The notes under the pieces are model-generated. The model ran no database searches. It was not told the origin of the DNA and saw only the letters and a list, made by a program, of their open reading frames with translations. Below are positions 1-8,072 of a stretch of DNA of 34,288 bases, one piece after another. The translations under genes were made by a program, and so were the position numbers. The stretch is from Beggiatoa sp. (GTDB lineage Bacteria; Pseudomonadota; Gammaproteobacteria; Beggiatoales; Beggiatoaceae), in NCBI GenBank assembly GCA_003245895.1, contig QKBZ01000008.1, positions 1 through 34,288 of the forward strand. Direction: 5' to 3'. Position 1 is the first letter of the stretch. The number at the start of each line of letters is the position of its first letter.

Positions 1-229
1 GCAATAAACACAAAATTTAACAGCAGCCAAATTCATAAATAAGATGCGTTATGCAATTATCGATGAATTAAATGTCTTAAAAAAATTATTTAACTGCTGT
101 CAATGGAAGCTAGGATATACACAAGTGTTGCCGGTGTATAGTAGGGAATATCCCCTATATTTTTATAGTGGGCTTAATTTGAAGCTGGGATAAGCGAATA
201 ATCAATATCTTACCCCAGTGCAGTGTGAA

Positions 230-1111
230 TCAGTGGAAGGTAGGATTAGTGGCGGGATTGATTTGAAAGTAGCTAAGTAATACTTCTGGCTCGTTATCGC
301 TTTCCAGCACGCCTGCATCGACTTCTAGTGGATTCCCACTCAGCATTAACATTTCTAAATCAGGTAACTGCAATAAATCGTCAACGGGTAATAAACGCAA
401 CTGGTTATCGCGTAAATCTAAAATATCTAAATTCTGCAATTGCTGAATAGTAGAAGGTAATACCGTTAACATATTGTGACACAGTTCTAATTCGCGTAAG
501 CGCGTTAATTCAAACACAGTTTCGGGAATGTAGGTTAACAAGTTATCGCCAAGGTATAAAATTTTCAGCCTTTTCAACTGGTTTAATTCAGTTGGTAGAT
601 GTTTCAAGCGATTACCGCTCAGGCTCAGCTCACGCAAGCGCGTTAAGTGCATTAAGCTGCTGGGAATATGGGTTAGTTGATTGTGGCTTAAGTCCAATAG
701 GCGCAAGCGTTGCAGTTGTGCTACAGCTTCAGGAATTTCGATTAACTGATTATTGCTTAAGTTCAACTGACGTAGTTGCTTGAGTTGCGCGATGTCAGGG
801 CTTAGCAAAGCCAATTGGTTATCGTCAACCGATAACTCTTGTAATGAAGCTAAGTCAAAAATGACATTTGGTAGTGAAATAAAGTGATTACCACTTAAGT
901 CGAGTTTACGCAGGCGTTTTAAGTGCGTTAATTCTGTGGGCAAACTGGTGAGGTAGTTATCATCTAAAAAAAGCCATTCTAAATGGGTTAAATGGCACAC
1001 TTCTAAGGGAAGACTGGATAAGCCTTGACCAGATAAATCCAGTGTATTTTCCTTGAGTTGGGCATTTTCTTGTATTAATTGTTTTAGGTGAGCGTTCATA
1101 GTGGACATCAT
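230..1111 (-). CDS. Leucine-rich repeat protein, about 11 LRRs
   Basis: About eleven tandem 23-residue leucine-rich repeats of the bacterial type (LxxLxLSxNxLxxLPxxLxxL) fill nearly the whole protein, followed by a short tail ending in NPTFH. LRR solenoids are protein-binding scaffolds; no enzymatic or membrane domain is visible, so the partner is unknown. The frame stays open upstream to a TTG at 1168, which would add a hydrophobic stretch resembling a signal peptide. That DNA, however, is the hairpin and T-rich tail of the terminator of the preceding hydrolase gene, so I place the start at the ATG at 1111, with 1108 and 1099 as alternatives. None of these has a good Shine-Dalgarno sequence, so the start is uncertain. 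The family call is secure; the role and location are not. Confidence 0.8.
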   Translation of the reverse strand: MMSTMNAHLKQLIQENAQLKENTLDLSGQGLSSLPLEVCHLTHLEWLFLDDNYLTSLPTELTHLKRLRKLDLSGNHFISLPNVIFDLASLQELSVDDNQLALLSPDIAQLKQLRQLNLSNNQLIEIPEAVAQLQRLRLLDLSHNQLTHIPSSLMHLTRLRELSLSGNRLKHLPTELNQLKRLKILYLGDNLLTYIPETVFELTRLRELELCHNMLTVLPSTIQQLQNLDILDLRDNQLRLLPVDDLLQLPDLEMLMLSGNPLEVDAGVLESDNEPEVLLSYFQINPATNPTFH

Positions 1112-1163
1112 GACAACAAAAAGAAACACAAACAATGACAGTGTATTCAATACGCTGTCATTG
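1112..1163 (-). terminator. Intrinsic terminator of the hydrolase gene
   Basis: Two 15-nt arms (1133-1147 and 1149-1163) pair with one G-T wobble around a minimal loop. On the minus strand they are followed by a T-rich run (1112-1132). It lies 32 bases after the hydrolase stop codon and overlaps the spurious N-terminal extension of the LRR frame. Confidence 0.75.
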
Positions 1164-1194
1164 AACAATGCAGCAATACAGTAATATCACTCAT

Positions 1195-2088
1195 TTACTG
1201 CGCAGCATGTGCTAAAAAATCCTGTATCGCATCTGCAATATCATACGCGTATAAATCGCGAAAAAAATGATCCGCACCGTTTACTTCAAGATGATGAATA
1301 TTGAACTGTTCTTCGGCCAAGTGTTGAACAGAAGGTAATAAGTTGGTAACGGTCTGATCTTCCGAACCTGTCACCACCAAAATAGGCAAGAGTAATTGTG
1401 GTAATAAGTTTGGCGTGTGCATATTTGGCGTAGGTGAATAATAAGACACAATACTGGCAGCACTGGCAGTGCTACTTAAGCAGTGTAACAAAGGAACTTC
1501 AGATAATAAGCTATCAGGCTTGCCTGCTGCGATTAAGGCTTCAGCTTTTGCTAATGTGGCTTGTTGTGCCTCAGTTAATGAGATTTCTTGTTGCGTCATC
1601 GGCGCAAGTAAAACCAGCGCTGTTACTTTTTCTGCTTGTGGATGTGCTTGGGCAAACCATGCCACTTGATTGCCACCACGTGAATGACCTAATAGAACAA
1701 CTTGCTTGACCTGTTGTGTCTCTAACCACTGCAACCACGTATCAATTTCTTGTAAAGCGTCAGTGTGTTGATGGGTTTGTACTTGATCGCAAGCAAACAT
1801 TTGCATGGGACGATCACTCACCCCTAGGCTTAAATTAATCGCCAACACATTGTAACCATACTCATTTAACACCGCTTGTAGGTTATGTAAGGTATCCATT
1901 TTGGCATGACCTAATGTGCCATGTACCATCATGATCAGCTCTGCTTCTGTGAGACTTTTGCCTCCTGCCAAAGTTAGCTCACCATTAAGTATGATGTCTC
2001 CTTGCTGAACCTGTACCACTTCAGCCTGACTGAACTGACTAAAGCCAATGCACAAACAGCTTATCAACAGTAAGTGATTCAAACGCAT
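1195..2088 (-). CDS. Exported alpha/beta hydrolase
   Basis: A 297-residue serine hydrolase of the alpha/beta fold. The N-terminus is a signal peptide (hydrophobic LLLISCLCIGF, likely cleavage after FSQA around residue 22), so it probably acts in the periplasm. The nucleophile elbow is GHSRGG; the acid is probably the Asp in VTGSEDQT and the base the His in GADHFF near the C-terminus. The HGTLGH segment probably forms the oxyanion region. The substrate is unknown: esterases, lipases and dienelactone-hydrolase-like enzymes share this layout. It appears monocistronic: a strong terminator lies downstream (1112-1163), and the terminator of the upstream gene ends just before its leader. Confidence 0.8.
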   Translation of the reverse strand: MRLNHLLLISCLCIGFSQFSQAEVVQVQQGDIILNGELTLAGGKSLTEAELIMMVHGTLGHAKMDTLHNLQAVLNEYGYNVLAINLSLGVSDRPMQMFACDQVQTHQHTDALQEIDTWLQWLETQQVKQVVLLGHSRGGNQVAWFAQAHPQAEKVTALVLLAPMTQQEISLTEAQQATLAKAEALIAAGKPDSLLSEVPLLHCLSSTASAASIVSYYSPTPNMHTPNLLPQLLLPILVVTGSEDQTVTNLLPSVQHLAEEQFNIHHLEVNGADHFFRDLYAYDIADAIQDFLAHAAQ

Positions 2089-2114
2089 TTTGTATTCTCC
2101 TGTGAACGCTGCTT

Positions 2115-2142
2115 AAAAAAAAGCCCTCTCAAATGAGTGGGC
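2115..2142 (-). terminator. Intrinsic terminator of the small unknown gene
   Basis: On the minus strand a GCCC...GGGC hairpin with an inner CTCA/TGAG stem (2123-2142) is followed by eight T residues (2115-2122). It lies 46 bases after the stop of the gene ending at 2189 and is the clearest terminator of this region. Confidence 0.85.
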
Positions 2143-2188
2143 AGTTTTTGAATCGGTGAGTCTTGAGTTTGCTGATCAATATTTATGC

Positions 2189-2539
2189 TTAAGCTTCTAA
2201 ATGCAATTGTTTCTGTCGGAAAATCCCTAACACAGCACTGGGGTTTTCGACGGTAAAACCCACTTGCATGCTTTGTGTCTTCAGTTTCATTTTAAACACC
2301 ATGTTCCGGTTTGGACGATACCAATCGCAGGCAAACCAAGTACATAAATCATCTGTGCCCCATAGGCGATAACGCGGCGTTGGACTAGGCTGCGAGGCTT
2401 CCACCGCGATGGACTCTATATCTGCAAATACGATGCGTTTGAGTCCAATCGGAAAATAATAGAGGCGAAACAAGATATCTTGTTCGGTAATTTCCACTAA
2501 GCTATCAGAATACAGTGCCGAGGCTGTCAGTGTTTTCAT
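2189..2539 (-). CDS. Small conserved-looking protein of unknown function
   Basis: Not recognised. The frame runs to an ATG at 2620 (143 residues), but I prefer the internal ATG at 2539 (116 residues). It has a good ribosome site (GGAG, 8 bases spacing), and the 27 codons before it use CTA, ATA, CTC and CCC, which are rare in the neighbouring genes. The sequence is predicted mostly beta with a final helix. The order of a short strand-rich core, a Trp/Cys-containing loop (WFACDW) and IGFTVE-like strands (VGFTVENPSAV) leading into a helix is reminiscent of bacterial PH-like domains, but this is only a fold guess. No signal peptide or membrane segment. A strong terminator follows it, so it is probably transcribed alone. 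Confidence 0.6.
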   Translation of the reverse strand: MKTLTASALYSDSLVEITEQDILFRLYYFPIGLKRIVFADIESIAVEASQPSPTPRYRLWGTDDLCTWFACDWYRPNRNMVFKMKLKTQSMQVGFTVENPSAVLGIFRQKQLHLEA

Positions 2540-2620
2540 AAGCTGCTCTCCAAAAGACTTATTGCTATTACTTTTGAGTATAGTCTCTAGTTTGGGCGCA
2601 TCCTGAGGTTTGAAATCCAT

Positions 2621-3138
2621 TTTTCATGGTTTACCTGTTGCTCATTTCTGTCAACAGGCAAGATAAGTTGGTTTTATGGTGGTTTTAAGGTTAGAGATGC
2701 TGTTGTTATCAAACAAAGTCTGAATAATGCGCTTAAGTTGCTTAAATCTGGGCAGACGCAGGGAAGATCAATCATTAAGTCCCGCAGGATGGGCTGACAA
2801 AGGAAGCCCAACAGTCGCGTTAACATTATGTGTGGTAAATGATAGGCTTCGTGCCTCAACCCATCCTACATATCTAAATAAATCAATTTGTTCTATCATA
2901 TAGCTAAACTTTTCTCTCAATAGTCAAATACAGACAGCTTACACAGCACGGATTGCTGAGTAAGTTTGGCTATTGCTACCACGTCACGAGGGTAGGACTA
3001 AGCGGTTTACCCACATGAAACAACGATAACAATCAGCAATTCTAAAGTGATAAAAATGACGATGTGAGGCTGCGTCGAAATTTTTCGATGTGGTGAGTCA
3101 TTTGGTGTATGCAGGCTACGATAAAAAAGGATTTTATT
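2621..3138. other. Gene-free region before the autotransporter
   Basis: No credible coding frame. It holds a GTAGG-type inverted-repeat element (2784-2869), a short hairpin (2990-3012, GGGTA/TACCC arms) and a second small hairpin around 3073-3090 (TCGAA/TTCGA arms) in the probable leader of the autotransporter gene. I could not assign a promoter. Confidence 0.5.
2784..2869. repeat. GTAGG-type palindromic repeat pair
   Basis: The left arm begins GCAGGATGGGCTGAC and the right arm ends CAACCCATCCTAC, inverted and about 86 bp end to end. Both arms closely match those of the element at 24537-24631. Each arm is itself a hairpin, as in REP doublets (REPINs). Confidence 0.7.
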
Positions 3139-5169
3139 ATGAAAATTTTACGCTCTCCTTTAGTGACCGCCTTATGTTTGGCAGGTTTACCATTAAGCAG
3201 TTTGGCTTATGATTTTATTGCGCGTCCAGACGATAGCAGTGCAGGTAGTTTGGCTTTTAGTGCCAGTCAATTTGCTGTGACTGAAAGTGCTGGTAGTATC
3301 ACCATCGGTGTCGTGCGCAGCAGTGGCGACAGTGGTAGCGTCAGCGTCAGTTACAGCACTAGTGGTGGCACAGCGACTGCGGGCAGTGATTACACTGCGA
3401 CTAATGGCACTTTATCATGGGCTGCGGGTGAAACAGGGGCTAAATTTTTTACCATTAATGTGAATACTGATGCAGAGGCAGAAGGCACAGAAACCGTTAA
3501 TTTAAACCTAACAGGTGTTAATGGTGGTGCAAGTTTAGGTACAAGCCAAGCCGTGCTCAGTATTAGCGATGATGCAAGCAATGGTGCAGGTCAATTAAGC
3601 TTCTCTGCTTCCACCTTCCGTGTGCAAGAGGCCGCAGGGCAAGTTGTGATCACGGTTAACCGTATTAATGGCACGAGTGGCACAGTTTCTGTCGCTTACA
3701 CCGTGGCAGATGGTAGTGCGACTTCCGGTAGTGATTACCGTGCTAGCAGTGGTACGCTAACATGGGCAGACGGTGACAACAGCCCGAAAACCTTTAGCGT
3801 TGAAGTAATTAATGACAGCGTGCGCGAGTCAGAAGAAAGCATTAATTTGACTTTAAGCAGCCCTAGCGGTGGTGGTGCTTTAGGTACTGCGCAAGCAACG
3901 ATTTTAATTGCCAGTGATGATAGTCGTGAAGGTGATGACTTAACCACTGTGGCACAAAACCCAACCCAAGTGGCGATTGCCGAAGCGATTAACAATATTG
4001 ATCGTGCAGGTACTGCCAGTCCTGAACTGCAACAATTATTCGACACTTTATACAACAATATCCAAAGTGACCCGAATGGTGTTGCCAATGCTTTGCAACA
4101 AATTGCGCCAGAAGAAATTTTAAGCCAAGGCCGCTTAACGCAAAGTGCTTTATCCATACAACAAAGCAACATCGAATCGCGCCTTTACTCGTTACGTCGA
4201 GGTGTCGGCTGTGTTGATGTCAGCCAATTAAACGGCAATATCGATGGTGAGTCTGTGTCTGCACAGCAATTGTTATCACCTGATCCAGCCTGTGCAGATG
4301 CAGGCAAATTGCGCGTGTTTGTCAACGGTGACTTTAGTACCGGTGAAAAAGAAGTGACACGGCGTGAAAGCGGTTTCGACTTTGACACGCAAGGCATGAC
4401 TTTAGGGGCAGATTATCGCTTTAAAACCGATGCCATCTTAGGGGCGGCCATTGGTTATGTGAACACCGAAGCAGATTTACATGAATCTGCGGGCGCGGTT
4501 GATATGGATGGTTACAGCTTGTCGCTGTATGGCACTTATTATCAAACACAGCAAGTCTTTTTTGACTGGATTTACAGTTATAGTAATTACAGCTTTGACA
4601 ATGAGCGGGCAATTAATTATCAATTAGGCGGCGATGTTGTTGATCAAACGGCCTTATCAGATAACGATGGCATTCAGCATTCTTTTGGCTTAGGCATTGG
4701 TTATCACTATAACTACAAACGTTTTTCTGTATTGCCATCCATGCGTTTAACCTATGCTTACACTGAGTTAGATGGCTTTAATGAGTCTACAGGTGCGGGG
4801 CAAGGTAATGTGTTGGGCTTGCATGTGAATGATCAAGATTTTGATTCATTGCAATTACGTGCCGGTTACGATGTCGTGTACACATGGCCGCAAAACTGGG
4901 GTTTATTAATGCCAATGACCAGCTTACACATGGTGCATGAGTTTAAAGAAGATCGCCGTTATTTAAGTGGCTTTTTCTTAGAAGACAGTCAGCAAAATGA
5001 ATTTGCCATTGGCAGCGAGCGTTTAGATCACACTTTTGCCACTTTTGGCCTAGGCGTGTTAGCGCAATTTTCTCGCGATTGGCAAGCTTATGTGAATTAT
5101 GAAGCCTTGTTAACCCATGAAGAAATGAGCAGTCATTCTGTGACAGCAGGGGTGCAGGTGAATTTCTAA
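3139..5169 (+). CDS. Autotransporter with two Calx-beta domains
   Basis: The start is set at the ATG at 3139, preceded by AAAAAAGGA, rather than the in-frame ATG at 3109, which has no ribosome site; this gives 676 residues. Order: signal peptide (SPLVTALCLAGLPLSSLAY); two Calx-beta repeats (about residues 38-145 and 152-260), each with the ...SxGTLxWxxG... and (D/E)xxxE(G/S)xE signatures; a helical linker (about 270-350); a region with two cysteines; and a C-terminal beta-barrel of roughly 280 residues ending in the terminal Phe (VQVNF) expected of outer-membrane barrels. The protein is a type V secretion autotransporter whose short passenger would be shown on the cell surface. Calx-beta modules often bind calcium and occur in adhesins. 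The exact ligand is unknown. It is probably a single-gene unit. Confidence 0.85.
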   Translation: MKILRSPLVTALCLAGLPLSSLAYDFIARPDDSSAGSLAFSASQFAVTESAGSITIGVVRSSGDSGSVSVSYSTSGGTATAGSDYTATNGTLSWAAGETGAKFFTINVNTDAEAEGTETVNLNLTGVNGGASLGTSQAVLSISDDASNGAGQLSFSASTFRVQEAAGQVVITVNRINGTSGTVSVAYTVADGSATSGSDYRASSGTLTWADGDNSPKTFSVEVINDSVRESEESINLTLSSPSGGGALGTAQATILIASDDSREGDDLTTVAQNPTQVAIAEAINNIDRAGTASPELQQLFDTLYNNIQSDPNGVANALQQIAPEEILSQGRLTQSALSIQQSNIESRLYSLRRGVGCVDVSQLNGNIDGESVSAQQLLSPDPACADAGKLRVFVNGDFSTGEKEVTRRESGFDFDTQGMTLGADYRFKTDAILGAAIGYVNTEADLHESAGAVDMDGYSLSLYGTYYQTQQVFFDWIYSYSNYSFDNERAINYQLGGDVVDQTALSDNDGIQHSFGLGIGYHYNYKRFSVLPSMRLTYAYTELDGFNESTGAGQGNVLGLHVNDQDFDSLQLRAGYDVVYTWPQNWGLLMPMTSLHMVHEFKEDRRYLSGFFLEDSQQNEFAIGSERLDHTFATFGLGVLAQFSRDWQAYVNYEALLTHEEMSSHSVTAGVQVNF

Positions 5170-5178
5170 GGCGAGGTG

Positions 5179-5211
5179 ACGACCTGTTGTCAGTCTGTGA
5201 TGACGGGTCGT
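5179..5211 (+). terminator. Possible terminator hairpin after the autotransporter
   Basis: ACGACC (5179-5184) pairs with GGTCGT (5206-5211), with further imperfect pairing inside. It lies 10 bases after the stop codon. There is no T tract, so this is a weak call. Confidence 0.35.
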
Positions 5212-5266
5212 TGGTTTGAATCAGGATGCCTGAGTTCGACGAAATATTTGCTGTAAAAACAATCGG

Positions 5267-5414
5267 TTTCTCGTTCCCACACGTCGTGTGGGAATGCAGT
5301 CACGACGCGCTGCGTCGCGGGTTTGTTCCAAGAACGAGCTAAATTCGTCGTTTAGTTCACTCGTGACGTAGCACGTCACGACTGCATTCCCAAATGGCAT
5401 TTGGGAACGAGAAA
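5267..5414. repeat. CTCGTTCCCA-type palindromic element, 148 bp
   Basis: Terminal inverted repeats are TTTCTCGTTCCCA (5267-5279) and TGGGAACGAGAAA (5402-5414). Each end forms its own hairpin (TTCCCA...TGGGAA). Subterminal GGGAATGCAGTCACGAC is repeated inverted near the right end. It carries no gene. Related copies are at 8132-8272 and, more diverged, 17595-17739; a single unit is at 24633-24669. The architecture is REPIN- or MITE-like. Confidence 0.8.
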
Positions 5415-5425
5415 AATCTGTGCGC

Positions 5426-6127
5426 TTATGCTTGTTCCGTTTGTTTCGCTTTTAACGACTCAGCAAAGAGCGGTTTTAATTTTTGTAAATGCTGCTCTAA
5501 GTTGCCCGACAAGAAAGACGAGATCGAGAACAAGGTCGATAAGACATCTAAAGTTGAATCGGCTTCACTGGCAGCGCGAATGCGTTGCAAAAAGTCGTAA
5601 TTAACTGTTTGTAATTCTTCATAATGGCTTTTTAAGCCAGTTAATTCTAAGTCCACATCTCGCCCCTCTTGATGCACAAAATACTGTGTCAACAAGTAAG
5701 AGGTAGTGGCACGAAACACGATTTCCTCAATCGAGGCAAACGGTAAATGGTAATGTGCCATACCGCGCATACGCGATAAAATTGGGCATGTGCTGGTGGC
5801 CATCACAAAGCCAATTAAGGCACGTAAACCGGTTTGCGCGTCGCAGCGTTTAAAATATTCTCGCTCTGGGGTTAACACCCGCACATCAGCAATGCTACAC
5901 GACAAAATTTCCCGAAAACCTAAAATGATTTCTTTGGCATCAATGGCAACTGGACAATGAGAATAATCATTGGTGCTCAGCGGACAATTTGCGCATTGAT
6001 GAAAGCCTAATTCTGTCCATGCAGGATAATCGTCACGGTTGAGAATATCCGGTCTAGGGCGCTCAAAATTAATCTTATAGCTCAATACCTTACCATCATC
6101 CATGGTGAAGGTATATTCAATAAACAT
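5426..6127 (-). CDS. Cysteine-containing protein of unknown function (paralogue A)
   Basis: Not recognised. The start is placed at the ATG at 6127 (233 residues): it has AGGGGA just upstream and its first residues (MFIEYTFTMD) match the start of its neighbour; the longer frame to 6181 adds an unmatched 18 residues. Features: a beta-rich N-terminus; a C-x2-C-x9-C cluster (HQCANCP...SHCP) near residues 44-57; a conserved centre with TPEREYFKR, DAQTGLRA and MRGMA; a conserved Cys followed by Pro (TCP); and a helical C-terminal quarter. There is no signal peptide or clear membrane segment, so it is probably cytoplasmic. The cysteines could bind a metal or be redox active, but this is inference. 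It follows paralogue B by 78 bases on the same strand, probably in one transcript. Confidence 0.7.
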   Translation of the reverse strand: MFIEYTFTMDDGKVLSYKINFERPRPDILNRDDYPAWTELGFHQCANCPLSTNDYSHCPVAIDAKEIILGFREILSCSIADVRVLTPEREYFKRCDAQTGLRALIGFVMATSTCPILSRMRGMAHYHLPFASIEEIVFRATTSYLLTQYFVHQEGRDVDLELTGLKSHYEELQTVNYDFLQRIRAASEADSTLDVLSTLFSISSFLSGNLEQHLQKLKPLFAESLKAKQTEQA

Positions 6128-6205
6128 TTTCCCCTGATCAAACATTGTTTTGCTAACCTCTGTTGTCGTCTGCCAAGGCACGTTCAGATAGTTTGAGAGT
6201 TTAGT

Positions 6206-6874
6206 TTAGTCAAACAGATGCTCGATTTCTTTCAAATGTCGTTCCAACGACAAAGAGAGCATGGATGAAATGGTAAACAAGGTGGCCAATACGTTAAGGT
6301 TAGAGTCAGCATCGCTGGCAGCGCGAATGCGTTCTAAGAAATGGTAATTAACGGTTTGGGTTTCTTTAAATTGTTTTTTCAGCCCTTCAAACTCTAAATC
6401 AAACTTGCCCGTTTTTTTATGGCAATAGTATTGGTGCAATAAATAAGAGGAAGTCACGCGAAACACGGTTTCTTCCATCGAAGCAAAAGGCAGATGGAAA
6501 AAGGCCATGCCACGCATTTGCGCTAACATGGGACAGGCACTGCTGGCCATCACAAAGCCGATAATGGCACGTAAGCCAGTTTGAGCATCCGTGCGTTTAA
6601 AGTACTCTCGCTCTGGCGTTTTAACATGAATATCCACTTCATTGCAGGAAATAACATCGGCAAAGCCGAGTAAAATTTCATGTGCATCAATGGCGGCTGG
6701 ACAATGTGAAAATTCTTTTTTATCGAGTGGACAATTTGGACATTGATGAAACTCCAACAGTGTCCAATCAGGATAGTTGCTTTGATCCAGAAGGTGTTCG
6801 CGTTTTCGGTCGAATTCAACGCGATAATGCAACACCTTCCCATTATCCATGGTAAAGGTATATTCAATAAACAT
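6206..6874 (-). CDS. Cysteine-containing protein of unknown function (paralogue B)
   Basis: Not recognised. It has 222 residues, collinear with its downstream neighbour over its whole length and more than half identical by eye, so the two arose by tandem duplication. The C-x2-C-x9-C cluster (HQCPNCP...SHCP), a later ISC, the TPEREYFKR and DAQTGLRA blocks, and the SACPML...MRGMA...LPFAS stretch are all kept. In contrast, the Cys of FKRCDAQ in copy A is Thr here. The C-terminal region (about residues 165-222) is predicted helical. The start at 6874 has a GGAAAC ribosome-site candidate. It is first in the presumed two-gene unit; the next upstream feature is tRNA-Leu on the same strand. Confidence 0.7.
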   Translation of the reverse strand: MFIEYTFTMDNGKVLHYRVEFDRKREHLLDQSNYPDWTLLEFHQCPNCPLDKKEFSHCPAAIDAHEILLGFADVISCNEVDIHVKTPEREYFKRTDAQTGLRAIIGFVMASSACPMLAQMRGMAFFHLPFASMEETVFRVTSSYLLHQYYCHKKTGKFDLEFEGLKKQFKETQTVNYHFLERIRAASDADSNLNVLATLFTISSMLSLSLERHLKEIEHLFD

Positions 6875-7045
6875 ACGCCGTTTCCGGGAAAGTAATTAAC
6901 ATGCTCAGGGCATCAGGTGACTTGACCAGTATTATTGACCGAATCGCTGAAAAATACCAACCTTCATTTCATTTGCTAATACTGCAACTAACAAATGAGA
7001 ACGAAGCAATCGAGGGGTAGGAGAAAAATACGGAAGGTCTATAAT

Positions 7046-7132
7046 TGGTACCGAGGGTCGGACTCGAACCGACACGGTGTTGCCACCACCAGATTTTGAG
7101 TCTGGCGCGTCTACCAGTTTCGCCACCCCGGC
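7046..7132 (-). tRNA. tRNA-Leu (anticodon CAA)
   Basis: It folds as a class II tRNA on the minus strand. The acceptor stem is GCCGGGG pairing with CCTCGGT (G1-U72 wobble). The D arm contains GGTAGAC, and the anticodon stem CCAGA/TCTGG encloses loop CTCAAAA with anticodon CAA. A long variable arm, a T arm with GGTTCGAGTCC, and an encoded ACCA end follow. The length of 87 and the long variable arm fit tRNA-Leu reading UUG. Confidence 0.95.
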
Positions 7133-7145
7133 AAGGGAAGAACGC

Positions 7146-7151
7146 ATTATA
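7146..7151 (-). promoter_or_regulatory. -10 box of the tRNA-Leu promoter
   Basis: A perfect TATAAT on the minus strand, followed by a G+C discriminator (GCG), sits 14 bases before the tRNA 5' end. Only a poor -35 match (TTCCCT, 17-base spacing) is present. Confidence 0.6.
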
Positions 7152-7317
7152 GGGTAAATGTTTCGTTTAGGGAAGCTTTTTTTTATCACTTGCTTGCAAT
7201 AATTCGAGGCATTTACCTATCTCACCCCATTGGGTTTATTCGCAGTGTGCGATATTTTTCAGCTTTCTGCAATCACTTATCAAGGCACTTTTGCACAAGT
7301 GCAATATTTTCAGTAAA

Positions 7318-7356
7318 TTAAGGTCTGGTTTTTTGTCTGTTCAGGCCAGACCTTAA
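7318..7356 (-). terminator. Hairpin after rpiA, probable terminator
   Basis: A perfect 11-bp stem, TTAAGGTCTGG (7318-7328) with its complement at 7346-7356, starts 14 bases past the rpiA stop. The T tract is weak (AATTTA). Confidence 0.5.
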
Positions 7357-7370
7357 TCGCGTCAGTGCAG

Positions 7371-8033
7371 TTACTCTAAGGTTTCAACCCCATTTTCACC
7401 GCCGAGCAATAAAACATCCGCAGGGCGACGGGCAAATAAACCATTGGTGACCACACCGGTAATTTGGTTTAACTGCGTTTCTAATTCGCAAGGGTCAAGA
7501 ATCTTTAAGTTATGTACGTCTAAAATTAGGTTGCCATTATCAGTGACAACGCCTTCACGCCAAAATGGATTCCCACCTAATTTAACCAATTCTCGTGCCA
7601 CGTAGCTACGTGCCATCGGAATGACTTCAATTGGCAATGGAAAAGCACCTAATACGTCAACTAACTTGCTGTCATCAGTGATACAGACAAATTTTTTGCT
7701 GACTGCTGCGACAATTTTTTCTCGGGTTAAGGCAGCCCCACCACCTTTGATTAAGTGTAAATGGCGGGTGGCTTCGTCTGCACCGTCGATATACACCGAA
7801 ATTTCGTCAACTGCATGAATATCCAACACAGGAATGCCATGCGATTTTAAACGGTCAGCCGTGGCAACTGAGCTGGCAACAGTGCCTTCAATTTGATGCT
7901 TCATGCTTGCTAAAGCATCAATGAAGTAATTAGCGGTGCTGCCAGTGCCCACGCCAATCACGGTGTCTGGCTCTACATAAGCTAAAGCTGCTTTAGCAAC
8001 GGCTTGTTTTTTCTCATCTTGCGTGAGTGCCAT
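7371..8033 (-). CDS. rpiA: Ribose-5-phosphate isomerase A
   Basis: Interconverts ribose 5-phosphate and ribulose 5-phosphate in the pentose phosphate pathway (cytoplasm). The start is at the ATG at 8033, which has an AGGAAAC ribosome site and gives 220 residues, about the size of E. coli RpiA; the frame extends a further 23 codons to 8102, but those run into a palindromic repeat. Family motifs are all present: [13 protein letters not shown] (phosphate loop), the DGADEA motif carrying catalytic Asp and Glu, the [12 protein letters not shown] loop with the conserved Lys, and GGNPFWREG. It lies downstream of the nested repeat element that separates it from fabI. Confidence 0.95.
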   Translation of the reverse strand: MALTQDEKKQAVAKAALAYVEPDTVIGVGTGSTANYFIDALASMKHQIEGTVASSVATADRLKSHGIPVLDIHAVDEISVYIDGADEATRHLHLIKGGGAALTREKIVAAVSKKFVCITDDSKLVDVLGAFPLPIEVIPMARSYVARELVKLGGNPFWREGVVTDNGNLILDVHNLKILDPCELETQLNQITGVVTNGLFARRPADVLLLGGENGVETLE

Positions 8034-8072
8034 TTCTGTTTCCTGTTTGTGTGTGAGTGCGCGTGTTAAGTT

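Noticed and set aside
1-229. Possible gene or hairpin at the left edge
   Set aside because: No frame; a TAGGG...CCCTA hairpin near 141-158 with T-rich flank is too weak to call a terminator.
2950-3040. Cyclic di-GMP riboswitch-like leader before the autotransporter
   Set aside because: The GGGTA...TACCC hairpin and nearby ACTAAGCGG were suggestive, but the second conserved helix and the core residues are not present.
5394-5604. Two plus-strand frames overlapping the end of paralogue A
   Set aside because: They start inside the palindromic element and are antisense shadows of the paralogue gene.
6932-7189. 85-codon minus-strand frame across the tRNA-Leu gene
   Set aside because: It runs through the tRNA on the same strand and has no ribosome site; the tRNA fold explains the sequence.
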